A DNA stretch of 64,000 bases from Propionibacteriaceae bacterium (GCA_009782915.1 WRIC01000006.1:39821-103820), one strand, 5' to 3'; positions 1 through 9,144 are shown, numbered from the stretch's first letter. Notes: generated from the sequence alone by a model not told the origin. Numbers and translations are program-made.

Positions 1-239
1 TTGGTTATATCCAACGTGGCGGTACCCCTGTGTCTGAGGATCGCCTTTTGGGCACGCGACTGGGTTCGGCCACAGCGGACCATGTTGTCCGTGGAGAATT
101 TGGGATTCTGGTGGCTGCACGCGGACAAGGAACTGAACCTGTCCCCCTTGATGATGTTGCTGGCAAGTTGAAGCTTGTTCCCACCAATCACCATTGGATT
201 GAAACAGCCCGCAAGATTGGTACGGGTTTGGGTGACTAG
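1..239 (+). CDS. pfkA: 6-phosphofructokinase, C-terminal part (cut by window edge)
   Basis: The reading frame is open from base 3 to the TAG at 237-239, giving the last 78 residues. It begins with GYIQRGGTP, the conserved substrate-loop block of PfkA enzymes, followed by the usual helix ([16 protein letters not shown]) and the GEFG segment of actinobacterial and other ATP/PPi-dependent enzymes. PfkA phosphorylates fructose 6-phosphate in glycolysis in the cytoplasm. The active-site Asp and nucleotide loop lie outside the window, so ATP versus pyrophosphate use cannot be decided. The stop codon overlaps the stop of the convergent lpd gene by three bases, so there is no room for a separate terminator between them. 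Confidence 0.85.
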   Translation, partial: GYIQRGGTPVSEDRLLGTRLGSATADHVVRGEFGILVAARGQGTEPVPLDDVAGKLKLVPTNHHWIETARKIGTGLGD

Positions 240-1627
240 AAGTTGGTCATCTGCCCGCCAACCCCTTCAGCTGCCTCTTTAATGGCTTCTGACAAGGTGG
301 GATGTGCGTGAACTGTTCGTGCGACTTCATCAGCAGTGAGATCCCAGGTGGTCGCCAAGGTGAGTTCTGGTAACAGTTCGGTGACTTCGGGACCAACCAT
401 GTGGGCGCCCAGAATCTCATTGTGGGTGGCATCGGCAACGATTTTGACGAACCCTGTGGCTTTCCCCAGTGCCCAGGCTTTACCGTTGGCAGCAAAAGGG
501 AATTTGGAGACGCGTACATCCAACCCGTGAGTTTTGGCTTGGGTTTCGGTGTATCCCAGGGATGCGACCTGGGGTTCACAGTAGACAGCGCGCGGGATCA
601 TCGTATAGTCCACGGGCAGTGGTGTCTTTCCGGCGATGGATTCAGCCGCCACTGCAGCTTGTGCTTCGGCCGTATGAGCGAGCATGAGTTTTCCGGTGAC
701 GTCACCAATGGCGTACAGGCCATCAACAGTGGTTTTCATCATGTCGTCGATGACAATGGCACCTGTGTCATTCAACTCCACACCGGTGGATTCTAGGCCG
801 TACCCTGAGGTGCGTGGCTGGAATCCTGTGGCAACCAACACCTGGTCAGCTTCGAGGGTGAACGTGGATTCACCGGAACTGACATGCACCTTGGCAGCCA
901 TCATCTCCTGGTCGATGCTCTGGACTGTGGTGGCTGTATGCACGGTGATCCCAAGTCCTTTATAGGCCTTGGCGACTTCGGCTGAGACCTCGGCATCCTC
1001 CATGGGCAAGATACGGTCCATATATTCGACAATAGTGACTTGAACCCCATAGCTGGACAGAATATAGGCGAATTCTGTGCCGATCGCTCCCCCACCACAG
1101 ATGATGACAGACCTAGGAAGATTCGGCGACATGATGAGCTGTTCATAACTCATCACCCTGGGCCCGAGTGTGATTCCGGGAAGCATCTTGGGTGTTGCCC
1201 CTGTGGCGATGATGCAAGAATCGAAGGTCAGTGATTCGATGACACCGGTGTCGAAGGCAACCGAGATGTTCTTGGGGCCACGGAATTCCCCCCAGCCATT
1301 GTATTCGGTGATCTTGTTTTTCTTCATCAGGAAGTGAACACCTTTGACCATGCGGTCGGACACCGATCGGGATCGATTGAAAGCTGCCCCATAATCACAT
1401 TGTGCATCCCCCATGATGCCGAAGGTTTTCTTTTCTTTGCTGAGGATTTGAGCGATTTCTGCATTGCGAAGCAGTGATTTTGTGGGAATGCAGCCTACAT
1501 TGAGGCAGACACCGCCCCACCATTGTTTCTCAATGATCGCTGTCTTCATTCCCTGTTGGGCGCAATGAATCGCAGCAACATATCCTCCTGGTCCTGCACC
1601 AAGAATGACGGCATCAAAGTGAGTCAT
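236..1627 (-). CDS. lpd: dihydrolipoyl dehydrogenase
   Basis: 463 residues, the normal length for the E3 component that reoxidises dihydrolipoamide in 2-oxo-acid dehydrogenase or glycine cleavage complexes with FAD and NAD+. The N-terminus has the FAD-binding GAGPGGY (residues 10-16) and the redox disulfide [12 protein letters not shown] (Cys41, Cys46). A second nucleotide loop ([10 protein letters not shown]) binds NAD. The C-terminal HAHPTLSEA block carries the catalytic His-Glu pair. The ATG at 1627 leaves a standard E3 N-terminus. An ACTCTA on the + strand at 1634-1639 reads TAGAGT on the coding strand, 6 nt before the ATG, so the message may be leaderless. Convergent with pfkA, divergent from the HTH-MurA gene. 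No other complex subunits lie in the window. Confidence 0.95.
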   Translation of the reverse strand: MTHFDAVILGAGPGGYVAAIHCAQQGMKTAIIEKQWWGGVCLNVGCIPTKSLLRNAEIAQILSKEKKTFGIMGDAQCDYGAAFNRSRSVSDRMVKGVHFLMKKNKITEYNGWGEFRGPKNISVAFDTGVIESLTFDSCIIATGATPKMLPGITLGPRVMSYEQLIMSPNLPRSVIICGGGAIGTEFAYILSSYGVQVTIVEYMDRILPMEDAEVSAEVAKAYKGLGITVHTATTVQSIDQEMMAAKVHVSSGESTFTLEADQVLVATGFQPRTSGYGLESTGVELNDTGAIVIDDMMKTTVDGLYAIGDVTGKLMLAHTAEAQAAVAAESIAGKTPLPVDYTMIPRAVYCEPQVASLGYTETQAKTHGLDVRVSKFPFAANGKAWALGKATGFVKIVADATHNEILGAHMVGPEVTELLPELTLATTWDLTADEVARTVHAHPTLSEAIKEAAEGVGGQMTNF

Positions 1628-1633
1628 GGGTTA

Positions 1634-1639
1634 ACTCTA
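1634..1639 (-). promoter_or_regulatory. possible -10 element of leaderless lpd promoter
   Basis: Coding-strand TAGAGT lies 6 nt upstream of the lpd ATG. A start site 6-7 nt after a -10 would fall on the initiation codon, as in the leaderless mRNAs common in actinobacteria, and no Shine-Dalgarno sequence is visible between. No convincing -35 was found, so this is a spacing-based inference. Confidence 0.35.
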
Positions 1640-1730
1640 TCCCCCACTACGGAAATTGTATGGAATCGTCCATTGAGGTTGAGACTTTGGTGTCGCCTGT
1701 GTCTCATCTCATGGAAGGCCCCGCCATTGC

Positions 1731-1759
1731 CGGACAATATATCGTATGTGAGATATGCT
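1731..1759 (+). promoter_or_regulatory. possible leaderless promoter of the HTH-MurA gene
   Basis: CGGACA at 1731-1736 (four of six matches to TTGACA), a 17-bp spacer and TATGCT at 1754-1759, followed 6 nt later by the ATG at 1766. The spacer contains a short inverted repeat (ATATC / GATAT) that could be an operator for the HTH domain of the protein encoded just downstream. Autoregulation is an inference from position only. Confidence 0.4.
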
Positions 1760-1765
1760 AGGACC

Positions 1766-3289
1766 ATGGTGACATCAGCGCAGGAAATTGGCCAACTCGT
1801 CCGTGAAGCTCGTCTAGCGAAGGCGATGACCCAAGTCGAGTTAGCTCAGTTGCTCAATACTTCCCAAAGTGCCATTGGCAGGATCGAAGCAGGAAACCAA
1901 AACCTCTCCTTGGAGATGGTCAACCGAATCTCTGCCGTACTAGACAAGCAGCTCATCTCCCCTGGAAGTGGCACAGTTAGTCTTTCAATTGAGGGTGGGC
2001 GTCGTCTCCACGGCAGTATTGAGACCAGGTCATCGAAGAATGCCGCTGTTTCCACCCTGTGTGCCTCCCTGCTCAACCGTGGGCGTACGACCCTGCGTGG
2101 TATCGCCCGAATTGAGGAAGTCAACCGCTTAGTCGAAGTATTGTCCAGCATCGGTGTGGAGTGTGAGTGGAGCGAGGACCAATCAGAGCTCACCTTGACC
2201 CCCTCCCCTGGCTTGGACCTTGGGGCTATGGATGTGGAGGCCGCACGGCGTACGCGAAGCATCCTGCTCTTCCTTGGGCCCCTGATGCATCTCTTCGGCA
2301 ATTTTTCTCTTCCGTACGCTGGTGGTTGCCACTTGGGTACGAGAACAGTCGAGCCACATCTCCAGGCTTTACGCCACCTGGGATTGTCGGTGGAAGCCAC
2401 TGATGGTTTCTATCACTGTGACGTCTCCCCCCTGACCACTGATCATCGTCAATTTACTTTGACAGAACGCGGGGATACAGTCACCGAGAATGCTCTCATG
2501 GCAGCAGCGGTCTCTCCTGGCGTCACGATCATGCGCAATGCTAGTTCCAACTACATGGTCCAAGATCTGTGCGCCTTCCTGCTTGCTCTAGGGGTGGAGA
2601 TTGAGGGAATCGGTTCCACAACGCTGGTGATCCATGGACAGCCCGATATCAACAAAGATGTGGTTTATGACATCTCCGAGGACCCTATTGAATCCATGTC
2701 GTTGCTCACCGCCGCTTTGGCCACTGATTCGGAGTTGACGATCACCCGTATCCCCATCGAGTTCATGGAAATCGAGTTGGCCGTCTTAGAATCGATGAAG
2801 TTGAACTACGAAGCCAGTGAGGAATACACCTCACGAAATGGGCTGACCCGCCTAGTGGATCTCACGGTGAAACCCTCGGAACTGATCGCACCGGTGGACA
2901 AGATTCACCCCATGCCTTTCCCAGGACTCAATATTGATAATCTTCCTTTCTTTGTGGTGATTGCTGCGATGGCGCAGGGCTCTACTACCATTTTTGATTG
3001 GGTGTACGAACACCGCATGATTCATATGATGGGCCTCAACAAGCTTGGTGTGAATCTGAGCTTGCTTGACCCACACCGTCTGATGGTGACCGGTCCCACG
3101 AGGTGGCGCGGTGGTGGGGAAATCACCTGCCCTCCTGCTCTGAGACCAGCTGTCTGTCTCTTCTTGGGAGCCTTGGGTGCGCGCGGCGAGACGGTCTTGG
3201 AGGACACCTATGTCATTGCTCGAGGGTACGAGGAGTTGCCGGAACGGCTTAATGCTTTAGGGGCGAATATCCACAGCTTCCTGAAATAA
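1766..3289 (+). CDS. HTH-domain UDP-N-acetylglucosamine 1-carboxyvinyltransferase-like protein (MurA family)
   Basis: 507 residues from the ATG at 1766. Residues about 4-60 form an XRE/Cro-type helix-turn-helix (IGQLVREARLAKAMTQVELA, then QSAIGRIEAG). From about residue 70 on the protein is an EPSP-synthase-fold MurA homologue. The KN pair (Lys91-Asn92) and the PEP-reacting Cys188 in AGGCHLGTR match the catalytic loop of MurA, and the C-terminal RGYEELPERLNALGANI block matches the end of the family. MurA adds enolpyruvate to UDP-GlcNAc, the first committed step of peptidoglycan synthesis. HTH-MurA proteins of this length are known in actinobacteria alongside the ordinary MurA. The frame is open upstream to 1523, but that part overlaps lpd and has no family similarity. 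Whether it is an enzyme, a regulator or both is not decided by sequence. Confidence 0.85.
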   Translation: MVTSAQEIGQLVREARLAKAMTQVELAQLLNTSQSAIGRIEAGNQNLSLEMVNRISAVLDKQLISPGSGTVSLSIEGGRRLHGSIETRSSKNAAVSTLCASLLNRGRTTLRGIARIEEVNRLVEVLSSIGVECEWSEDQSELTLTPSPGLDLGAMDVEAARRTRSILLFLGPLMHLFGNFSLPYAGGCHLGTRTVEPHLQALRHLGLSVEATDGFYHCDVSPLTTDHRQFTLTERGDTVTENALMAAAVSPGVTIMRNASSNYMVQDLCAFLLALGVEIEGIGSTTLVIHGQPDINKDVVYDISEDPIESMSLLTAALATDSELTITRIPIEFMEIELAVLESMKLNYEASEEYTSRNGLTRLVDLTVKPSELIAPVDKIHPMPFPGLNIDNLPFFVVIAAMAQGSTTIFDWVYEHRMIHMMGLNKLGVNLSLLDPHRLMVTGPTRWRGGGEITCPPALRPAVCLFLGALGARGETVLEDTYVIARGYEELPERLNALGANIHSFLK

Positions 3290-3290
3290 C

Positions 3291-4145
3291 TCAACGGAGT
3301 CTTTCGACTTCGAAGTCGTGTGAGGGGTTCACAATCAGATCCTGACCTTGAACCAGAGCTAGTTCTCGTCGCCCAAGTTGGGTGGTGATTTCGAGGATCG
3401 AATAGACAATGTCGGCAGTCTTTTTCAAACTTTCACCCAGGTTGCCTGTTTCCAGAAGGTGGGCAAAGAACATCGCCGAGGTGAGGTCACCTGAGCCGGT
3501 GAAAACCTGGTTCAGCCGTGGCGTCGTCGCGAGGTAGGCTTCATCACTGGTGGCAGCCACCATCGAGATGGAATCCGCGGGTGCAGAATCACTGAGAGCC
3601 GAGGTGACCAGAACCGTACTGGGGCCTTGGGTAATTAACTCATCAACAGCCACGAGTAGTTCCTCGGTTGTGTGGGTCTCGGCACCAGTGAGAAAGTCCA
3701 ACTCGTACTGGTTGGGGGTGACAATGTCTGCCTGCGGTACGACATGGTCACGCAGGAATTCAGGAATCCCTTCAGCCACATACATTCCTCGACCCTCATC
3801 ACCCATGACCGGGTCGCAACAGTAGAGGGCTGAGGGATTGCGTTGCTTCGTCAATGCAGCGGCGGCAAGAATCGTTTTCCCCATCTCCTGGGAACCTTGG
3901 AAGCCGGAAAGAACACCATTCACCGATGTGAGGGCTTCGCGTTCATCAATGCCTGTGACCACATCCATCACGTCTGTTGCCGACAGGACTGGGCCCTTCC
4001 AGGAGCCATAACTCGTGGTATTCGAATAGTGCACAGTCAGTACGGGAAACGTCTCAACACCCAGGCGCATGAGGGCAAAGGCAGCCGCGGAATTTCCAAC
4101 GTGCCCATAGGCGACAGAGGACTGGATCGACAAAATAGTGGTCAT
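3291..4145 (-). CDS. pdxY: pyridoxal kinase
   Basis: 284 residues, ribokinase-fold pyridoxal kinase family, making pyridoxal 5'-phosphate in the B6 salvage pathway. The N-terminus (SIQSSVAYGHVGNSAAAF) is the characteristic pyridoxal-kinase opening. The middle has CDPVMGDEGRGMYV, and GSGDLTSAMFFAHLL carries the catalytic Asp and anion hole. Length and motif order match PdxY/PdxK proteins rather than PfkB sugar kinases. The start at 4145 puts the SIQSSVAYG motif at residues 6-14. The stop is two bases from the stop of the HTH-MurA gene on the other strand. A 138-bp divergent spacer separates it from glpQ. Confidence 0.92.
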   Translation of the reverse strand: MTTILSIQSSVAYGHVGNSAAAFALMRLGVETFPVLTVHYSNTTSYGSWKGPVLSATDVMDVVTGIDEREALTSVNGVLSGFQGSQEMGKTILAAAALTKQRNPSALYCCDPVMGDEGRGMYVAEGIPEFLRDHVVPQADIVTPNQYELDFLTGAETHTTEELLVAVDELITQGPSTVLVTSALSDSAPADSISMVAATSDEAYLATTPRLNQVFTGSGDLTSAMFFAHLLETGNLGESLKKTADIVYSILEITTQLGRRELALVQGQDLIVNPSHDFEVERLR

Positions 4146-4283
4146 AGGTTCCTATTGTTCCCTGAAAAGCTCCAATAGTCACCTGGTGCTCACCTGTTGG
4201 CGCAAGTTGTGGTTTCTAGGTCATGTGCTAGAGAATGATGATGTGCCTAGTGCAATGGTATTTTTCCTTGGGAACCTTGGTGT

Positions 4284-5069
4284 GTGATGTACGCCGACAA
4301 GTATCCCTATTGCTCACCCACGTTTGTGGCGATGGCCCACCGAGGTGGGGCCCTGTATCCACCTAATCTGGGCAAAGAAAACACTCTGCATGCCTTTGAA
4401 CAGGCCGTAGATTTGGGATACCGCTACGTTGAGACTGATGTTCAGGCCACCAGTGATGGCCAATTGGTGTGTTTCCATGATGACACCTTGGAGCGCATGA
4501 CTTCTGTGTCAGGAAAAGTCAGTGATTTCACTGCCGACCAGTTGCGTGAGATCATGGTTGATCGTCAACCGATTCCCTTCTTTCATGAGGTGGTCGAAGC
4601 TTTCCCCCATGTCAAGTTCAACGTCGATCTGAAGACCGATAATGCAGTGATTCCTTTGGTACGCCTGATCTCCAGATTGGACCTTGCCGATCGTATCCTG
4701 GTGGATTCTTTCTCTCAGCGACGAATCTCACAGTTTCGATCCCTCACCTCGAATGTGCCCACAGCAATGGCGCCACCAGGTGTTGCCTGGACCACCCTTG
4801 CTCCCGGACTATCAACCCTCATCTCTTCACCTGGTGTTGCCCTACAAGTCCCAATCACATCCAAGGTCGGACCACTCACCCTCCAGGTGATTTCGCCAGA
4901 AACCATTCGCCGAGTTCACCAGATGGGAAAGGTGATCCACGCATGGACGATCGATGATCCCCATGAGATGGAATGCCTCATTGATTGGGGAATCGATGGA
5001 ATCATCACCGACCGACCTGACGTACTCAAAGACGTCCTCATCCGCCGAAACCTTTGGGAGAACCAATGA
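4284..5069 (+). CDS. glpQ: glycerophosphodiester phosphodiesterase
   Basis: 261 residues. The GDPD barrel signature is complete: AHRGG near residue 18, the metal-binding ETDVQATSDG block, and FHDDTLERMT. These enzymes hydrolyse glycerophosphodiesters from lipid turnover to glycerol 3-phosphate and an alcohol. No signal peptide or membrane segment is seen, so it is probably the cytoplasmic UgpQ-like type. Start choice is GTG 4284 or the adjoining ATG 4287. The stop TGA overlaps the start of the next gene (ATGA at 5066-5069), so the two are translationally coupled; the partner exporter may handle a related substrate. Confidence 0.88.
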   Translation: MMYADKYPYCSPTFVAMAHRGGALYPPNLGKENTLHAFEQAVDLGYRYVETDVQATSDGQLVCFHDDTLERMTSVSGKVSDFTADQLREIMVDRQPIPFFHEVVEAFPHVKFNVDLKTDNAVIPLVRLISRLDLADRILVDSFSQRRISQFRSLTSNVPTAMAPPGVAWTTLAPGLSTLISSPGVALQVPITSKVGPLTLQVISPETIRRVHQMGKVIHAWTIDDPHEMECLIDWGIDGIITDRPDVLKDVLIRRNLWENQ

Positions 5070-6523
5070 ACGACAACAATTCCCCTCAATCAAAACTAGC
5101 TCTAGCGAAAACCGAGAAAGTTCCCAAATGGAAGGTCATGAATTGGGCTTTGTGGGATTGGGGCAACCAGCCCTGGGCCACGGTGGTGACAACCTTTGTC
5201 TTTGCTGTCTATTTAACAACACCTGAGTTTTTCGCCGCTGACCCGAATAATAGCAATGGTCCCACCTTGGCTCTAGCTATTTCGACAGGAATCGTGGGGG
5301 CGTGTATCGCTCTGCTTGCTCCAGTTCTCGGCCAGTCGTCAGATCGATCCGGTCATCTCATCAGGAATCTCCGCATCTTCACCTGGGCTTTGGGGTTATC
5401 GGCGCTCTGCTTGTTCTTTATTGCTCCTCGACCTAGTTTCCTGATTCCTGGACTCATCGTTCTCGGTGTCGGTTCTATTATGATGGAAATCGCCAGTTCC
5501 CTGTACAACGCCAGCATTGACCAGGTGGCTACCGAAGACAATGTGGGCAAAATCTCTGGATTTGGTTGGGGCTTCGGGTATCTTGGTGGAATCGTTGTCC
5601 TGATCATTATTTTGGTATTTTTCATCCTCCCGGATGTGGGGCTCTTTGGAATCACTGACACTCCCATGAAGATTCGAGCCTCCATGGTGGTGTGCGGTAT
5701 CTGGATCCTCCTCTTCACGATTCCAGCCTTGGTGACTTTGAAAGATCGACCCAACGAAGACCAGTCCCCCAAACTTGGTGTCGTGGGATCCTATCGAGCT
5801 CTCGGTCGAAGCATCGTCCATCTGTGGAGAACAGAACGCCACGTTGTGTATTTCCTTCTTGCTTCAGCTCTTTTCCGCGACGGCTTAGCTGCTGTCTTCA
5901 CTTTTGGTGCAGTCATTGCTGCCCAGTCTTTTGGCTTCACCACTACTGAGATCATTATTTTCGGTGCAGCAGCGAATCTTATTGCCGGGATTGTCACCAT
6001 TTTGTTCGGCCTACTTGACGACAAGATCGGCCCGAAAAAGGTCATTCTTTTGTGTCTGGCGATCCTTGCTGCTGGAGCAGTGGTGGTCTTCGTTCTTCAT
6101 CAACCTGCTTACAGTGAACCACAGCAGATATGTGACAAGTTAACAGAGGTGTGTCAGGTGAATCCCGCGTACGACGAGGCATTGGTCGCCCACGGGAAAA
6201 TCATTTTCTGGATCTTTGGGTTGCTCCTGTCCTGTTTGGTGGGCCCCACTCAAGCAGCATCGCGCAGTTTCCTTGCCCGAGTAATACCTGAGGGTCATTC
6301 GGGAGAAATCTTTGGGCTCTACACCACCACAGGTCGGGCAGTGTCCTTCATTGCTCCGATTCTCTTCGGCTTATTTGTATGGTTCGGGGCTCAAGTGACA
6401 GGGTTGGCCTCCACACAGCATTGGGGACTCCTAGCGATCTCGGTCATTCTGACTGCCGGTTTCCTGGTTCTTCTTCCAGTACGCCAACCCAGTGGACCAA
6501 CTCATTTCTCTGCGGAGCAATAA
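5066..6523 (+). CDS. MFS transporter, UMF1/Atg22-like family
   Basis: 485 residues with about twelve hydrophobic segments, a major-facilitator permease. The N-terminal NWALWDWGNQPWATV matches the DWANSAFAT-type opening of the UMF1/Atg22-like family, thought to export amino acids or small metabolites. The start at 5066 is chosen because it gives the ATGA overlap with glpQ, has a GGGAG-type ribosome site about 7 nt upstream, and leaves a short hydrophilic leader before the first membrane helix. The substrate is not known. The gene is followed by 58 bp and rbpA. Confidence 0.8.
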   Translation: MNDNNSPQSKLALAKTEKVPKWKVMNWALWDWGNQPWATVVTTFVFAVYLTTPEFFAADPNNSNGPTLALAISTGIVGACIALLAPVLGQSSDRSGHLIRNLRIFTWALGLSALCLFFIAPRPSFLIPGLIVLGVGSIMMEIASSLYNASIDQVATEDNVGKISGFGWGFGYLGGIVVLIIILVFFILPDVGLFGITDTPMKIRASMVVCGIWILLFTIPALVTLKDRPNEDQSPKLGVVGSYRALGRSIVHLWRTERHVVYFLLASALFRDGLAAVFTFGAVIAAQSFGFTTTEIIIFGAAANLIAGIVTILFGLLDDKIGPKKVILLCLAILAAGAVVVFVLHQPAYSEPQQICDKLTEVCQVNPAYDEALVAHGKIIFWIFGLLLSCLVGPTQAASRSFLARVIPEGHSGEIFGLYTTTGRAVSFIAPILFGLFVWFGAQVTGLASTQHWGLLAISVILTAGFLVLLPVRQPSGPTHFSAEQ

Positions 6524-6548
6524 CGGGAATACGTGGGGCTTTTCGAGC

Positions 6549-6570
6549 GTTGATAGTGATGAACATCAAC
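6549..6570. promoter_or_regulatory. small inverted repeat in the rbpA leader
   Basis: GTTGAT and its reverse complement ATCAAC are separated by 10 nt, directly upstream of the rbpA ribosome-binding site (GAGAGG, 6571-6576). It could be an operator or a leader hairpin. This is a short signal and may be chance. Confidence 0.25.
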
Positions 6571-6581
6571 GAGAGGACATC

Positions 6582-6872
6582 ATGCCCAGCACTGCGCGTA
6601 CTACGGACCTAGCCGACAGAGTATCCATGACATTTTCCTGCGAATTCGGTCATCGTTTTGAACCTGTCTTCTCGGTGGAAGCAGAAATCCCTGAAGTCTG
6701 GGAGTGTCCCCACTGTGGACGAATGGCTAGCCATGACCAGGCTCCACTGCCCTCCCCCACGTCACCCAGTCGCAAAACCCATTGGGCGATGGTCTGTGAG
6801 AGGCGTACGACCGAGGAATTGGCAGCCTCACTAAAGACACGTTTAGAGACTCTGAGAGCTGCTCACGCCTGA
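6582..6872 (+). CDS. rbpA: RNA polymerase-binding protein RbpA
   Basis: 96 residues. RbpA is the actinobacterial protein that binds RNA polymerase and group I/II sigma factors and stabilises the open promoter complex. The core matches in order: a cysteine block (FSCEFGH ... ECPHCG) forming the zinc-type core, AEIPEVWEC, then the sigma-interaction region THWAMVCERRTTEELAASL, whose family form is THWDMLLERRS.EELEELL. The start at 6582 follows GAGAGG by 5 nt. The last 30 bp overlap the 3' end of ppm1 on the other strand. The rbpA/ppm1 adjacency is the same as in Mycobacterium tuberculosis, which supports both calls. Confidence 0.93.
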   Translation: MPSTARTTDLADRVSMTFSCEFGHRFEPVFSVEAEIPEVWECPHCGRMASHDQAPLPSPTSPSRKTHWAMVCERRTTEELAASLKTRLETLRAAHA

Positions 6873-7592
6873 ATGCTGACCTCGAAACCGATGTTTCAGT
6901 CCCCACCTAGTGGTCTTGATCAGGGACTCGATTCCGATCTTCAGATTCATCTTTGACTTGCCGTGCTGCCGGTTAATGAAAGTAATGGGGGTTTCTCGCA
7001 CAGTCATTCCCGCCGAGATCACATTCCAGGTGAGGTCGGTTTGAATGTTGTATCCCTGTGACGACAGATGGGGAAGGATGGTGCGCAAGGTTTGAGCGTG
7101 GAAAGCATTGAAACCCCCTGTGATATCTCGACACTCAATGCCCAGCAGTAAACGAATCCACAGGCCTCCTGCCCTGCTGACGAGCTGGCGCAACCAGGGC
7201 CAATCTTTCATCTGTCCCCCAGGTATATAGCGCGAGCCCTTCACCATGTCAGCACACGAAAGCGCCTCCAGGAGCCCAGGAAGTTCCTCGGGTTGATGGG
7301 AGCCATCTGCGTCCATCTGAACCAAGACCTCATAACCGTCATCCAAACCCCACTGAAAACCAGCAACATAGGCTGTTCCCAATCCAGTCTTTTCAGTTCT
7401 GTGCAGAACATGGACATGAGGGTCTTGCTCAGCGATCGAATCGGCAATGTCACCTGTACCATCGGGGGAACTGTCATCAACGATGAGAACATCAGCCTCA
7501 GGAACACTCACGCGTAGCCGGGATGTGATTGAGGAGATGTTCTCTGCTTCGTTGAATGTGGGGATGATCACCAGGGTCGTTGACTCAGACAT
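6843..7592 (-). CDS. ppm1: polyprenol-monophosphomannose synthase (DPM1-like glycosyltransferase)
   Basis: 249 residues, GT2 family. The protein opens with IIPTFNEAENI, then VDDSSPDGTGDIA and the metal/nucleotide motif QMDADGSHQPEELP, all typical of dolichol/polyprenol phosphate mannose synthases. It would transfer mannose from GDP-mannose to polyprenyl phosphate for use in lipoglycan synthesis or protein O-mannosylation. The ATG at 7592 is chosen because it overlaps the lnt stop by 8 bp (ATGTCTGA). In mycobacteria Ppm1 is one polypeptide with an Lnt domain; here the two are separate but coupled genes. No C-terminal membrane domain is present, so membrane attachment would need a partner, perhaps Lnt. 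Confidence 0.9.
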   Translation of the reverse strand: MSESTTLVIIPTFNEAENISSITSRLRVSVPEADVLIVDDSSPDGTGDIADSIAEQDPHVHVLHRTEKTGLGTAYVAGFQWGLDDGYEVLVQMDADGSHQPEELPGLLEALSCADMVKGSRYIPGGQMKDWPWLRQLVSRAGGLWIRLLLGIECRDITGGFNAFHAQTLRTILPHLSSQGYNIQTDLTWNVISAGMTVRETPITFINRQHGKSKMNLKIGIESLIKTTRWGLKHRFRGQHSGVSSSQSL

Positions 7593-9144
7593 GGGACTCC
7601 CCAGTCTTCTTGCGACCAATGGTGAAGGCAATTCCGGCGCCGAGTAAGGGAAGGAGAACAGCTCCTAAATCGAGCCAGGTGCGATAGACCACTGCGGGTG
7701 TGACCTGGGTACGTGTAGGAACAGTAAAGACCTGAGAGTCGGAGGTTCTCAGCTCAGCGGCGTAGACCACGCGCCCATGGGTGTCGACGAGACCTGCTAA
7801 AGAATTCGTGGTTGCGATGAGTATCTCGCGGCGGGATTCCATGGCGCGTACTCGGGTGATGCGATCCTGCTGGGCCATCTGCGTACTGCCAGTGAACATG
7901 GCATTGGAGGTCTGAACGACCACCACGTGGGCTCCGGTGGTCGTTTGGTCACCGAGGATAACATCGTCGAAGGTGGAGTCATAGGCCAGCTCGAAACATA
8001 TCAGAACACCGACTGCTCGTGGTGTGTTGGCCACCTCGACGTTGAGAACACCCACCGTGGTTCCAGGAACAGATTGGGCACCCACGTACTCCAAGATGGG
8101 GACCACTTTCACCAGAACGGACTTGAAGGGCACCCATTCCCCAAAAGGAACGAGATTTCGTTTGTGGTAGCTCGCCGCGACCTCCCCAGATTGGTCGTAC
8201 CACAATGCTGTTGTCTGGCGCTCATCGATTCCTGGCCCATGGCTAATGGTTCCCACCAAGATAGGTGTTTGAATGATGTCCACCGCCAGGTCAATGATCT
8301 GGGCTGTTCTTGGGTAAACAAAAGGATCAGTGGCGGTGGAGTTCTCTGGCCAGACAATGAAATCTGGCGCAGGAACCTGGCCAGTGTTGACCTTAGCTGC
8401 TAGGAGTATGGTCTCAGAGAGATGATTATGATCCATGGTGTAAGCCGAACCAATAGCGGATATACCCATTCCGGGGACATTTCCTTGGACGACACCAATG
8501 GTGACCTCGCTAGAATCAGGCGCGGGGTCATAGGTCCGACCCAGCAGTCCTGCGAGACCCACGAGCAGTGCAACACCGAAACACACCGATGGAACAATGA
8601 GGTTGCGCGATACTCCCGCAGTCTTCAGTAGTGTGCTCACTGCCCAGGCAAGAAGGAAAGCCGTCGAGATGATGATCAATGAGACACCTGTGGCTGAGAT
8701 CAGTGGAAAGAAACCATCCAGTGGGGTTCCCACTGTGGTGTAGGCCAGTCTCCCCCACCCGAAACCCCCGAAAGGAAAACGAGCCCCCAACCATTCACCA
8801 GCCATCCAGGTGGCCACACCGAGGAATCCCCACATAGCAGTGTTGCGCGATGCAGCAACAACCAGACCAACCAACGCGTACCAGATCGCCAACCACGCGG
8901 CAAAGACAGCCAAGACTGGTAGTCCCAGCACACTCGTCCAGCGAAAAGCTGTCATCGCGAGGGCGAATCCGAAAAGATATCCGTACACCAAACCAATCTT
9001 GGGGCGAGTTTCTTTCACCACCACAAGGAAGACCGCGATCCCTGGGACCACCAACCACCACAGATCAGTGGGGGCGAAACCCAACCCAACGCTGATTCCA
9101 GCCATCAAGCAAAGAACGGGTCTCCCCCATGATCTCACGGTCAT
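7585..9144 (-). CDS. lnt: apolipoprotein N-acyltransferase
   Basis: 519 residues from the ATG at 9144. The N-terminal half has about six to eight hydrophobic helices. The C-terminal half is a nitrilase-fold domain with the full catalytic set: Glu in WPENSTATDPF, Lys in YHKRNLVPFGEWVPF and Cys in GVLICFELAYD. A final membrane helix follows. Lnt transfers an acyl chain to the N-terminal Cys of diacylglyceryl lipoproteins at the outer face of the membrane. The frame extends further upstream to 9246, but the start at 9144 gives an ATGA overlap with metW and the expected N-terminus. The window also encodes Lgt and at least one lipoprotein (BmpA). Confidence 0.92.
   Translation of the reverse strand: MTVRSWGRPVLCLMAGISVGLGFAPTDLWWLVVPGIAVFLVVVKETRPKIGLVYGYLFGFALAMTAFRWTSVLGLPVLAVFAAWLAIWYALVGLVVAASRNTAMWGFLGVATWMAGEWLGARFPFGGFGWGRLAYTTVGTPLDGFFPLISATGVSLIIISTAFLLAWAVSTLLKTAGVSRNLIVPSVCFGVALLVGLAGLLGRTYDPAPDSSEVTIGVVQGNVPGMGISAIGSAYTMDHNHLSETILLAAKVNTGQVPAPDFIVWPENSTATDPFVYPRTAQIIDLAVDIIQTPILVGTISHGPGIDERQTTALWYDQSGEVAASYHKRNLVPFGEWVPFKSVLVKVVPILEYVGAQSVPGTTVGVLNVEVANTPRAVGVLICFELAYDSTFDDVILGDQTTTGAHVVVVQTSNAMFTGSTQMAQQDRITRVRAMESRREILIATTNSLAGLVDTHGRVVYAAELRTSDSQVFTVPTRTQVTPAVVYRTWLDLGAVLLPLLGAGIAFTIGRKKTGESHV

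Noticed and set aside
1523..1765. N-terminal extension of the HTH-MurA protein
   Set aside because: The extension overlaps lpd in antisense and has no similarity to the family; the ATG at 1766 directly precedes the HTH and follows a -10-like hexamer.
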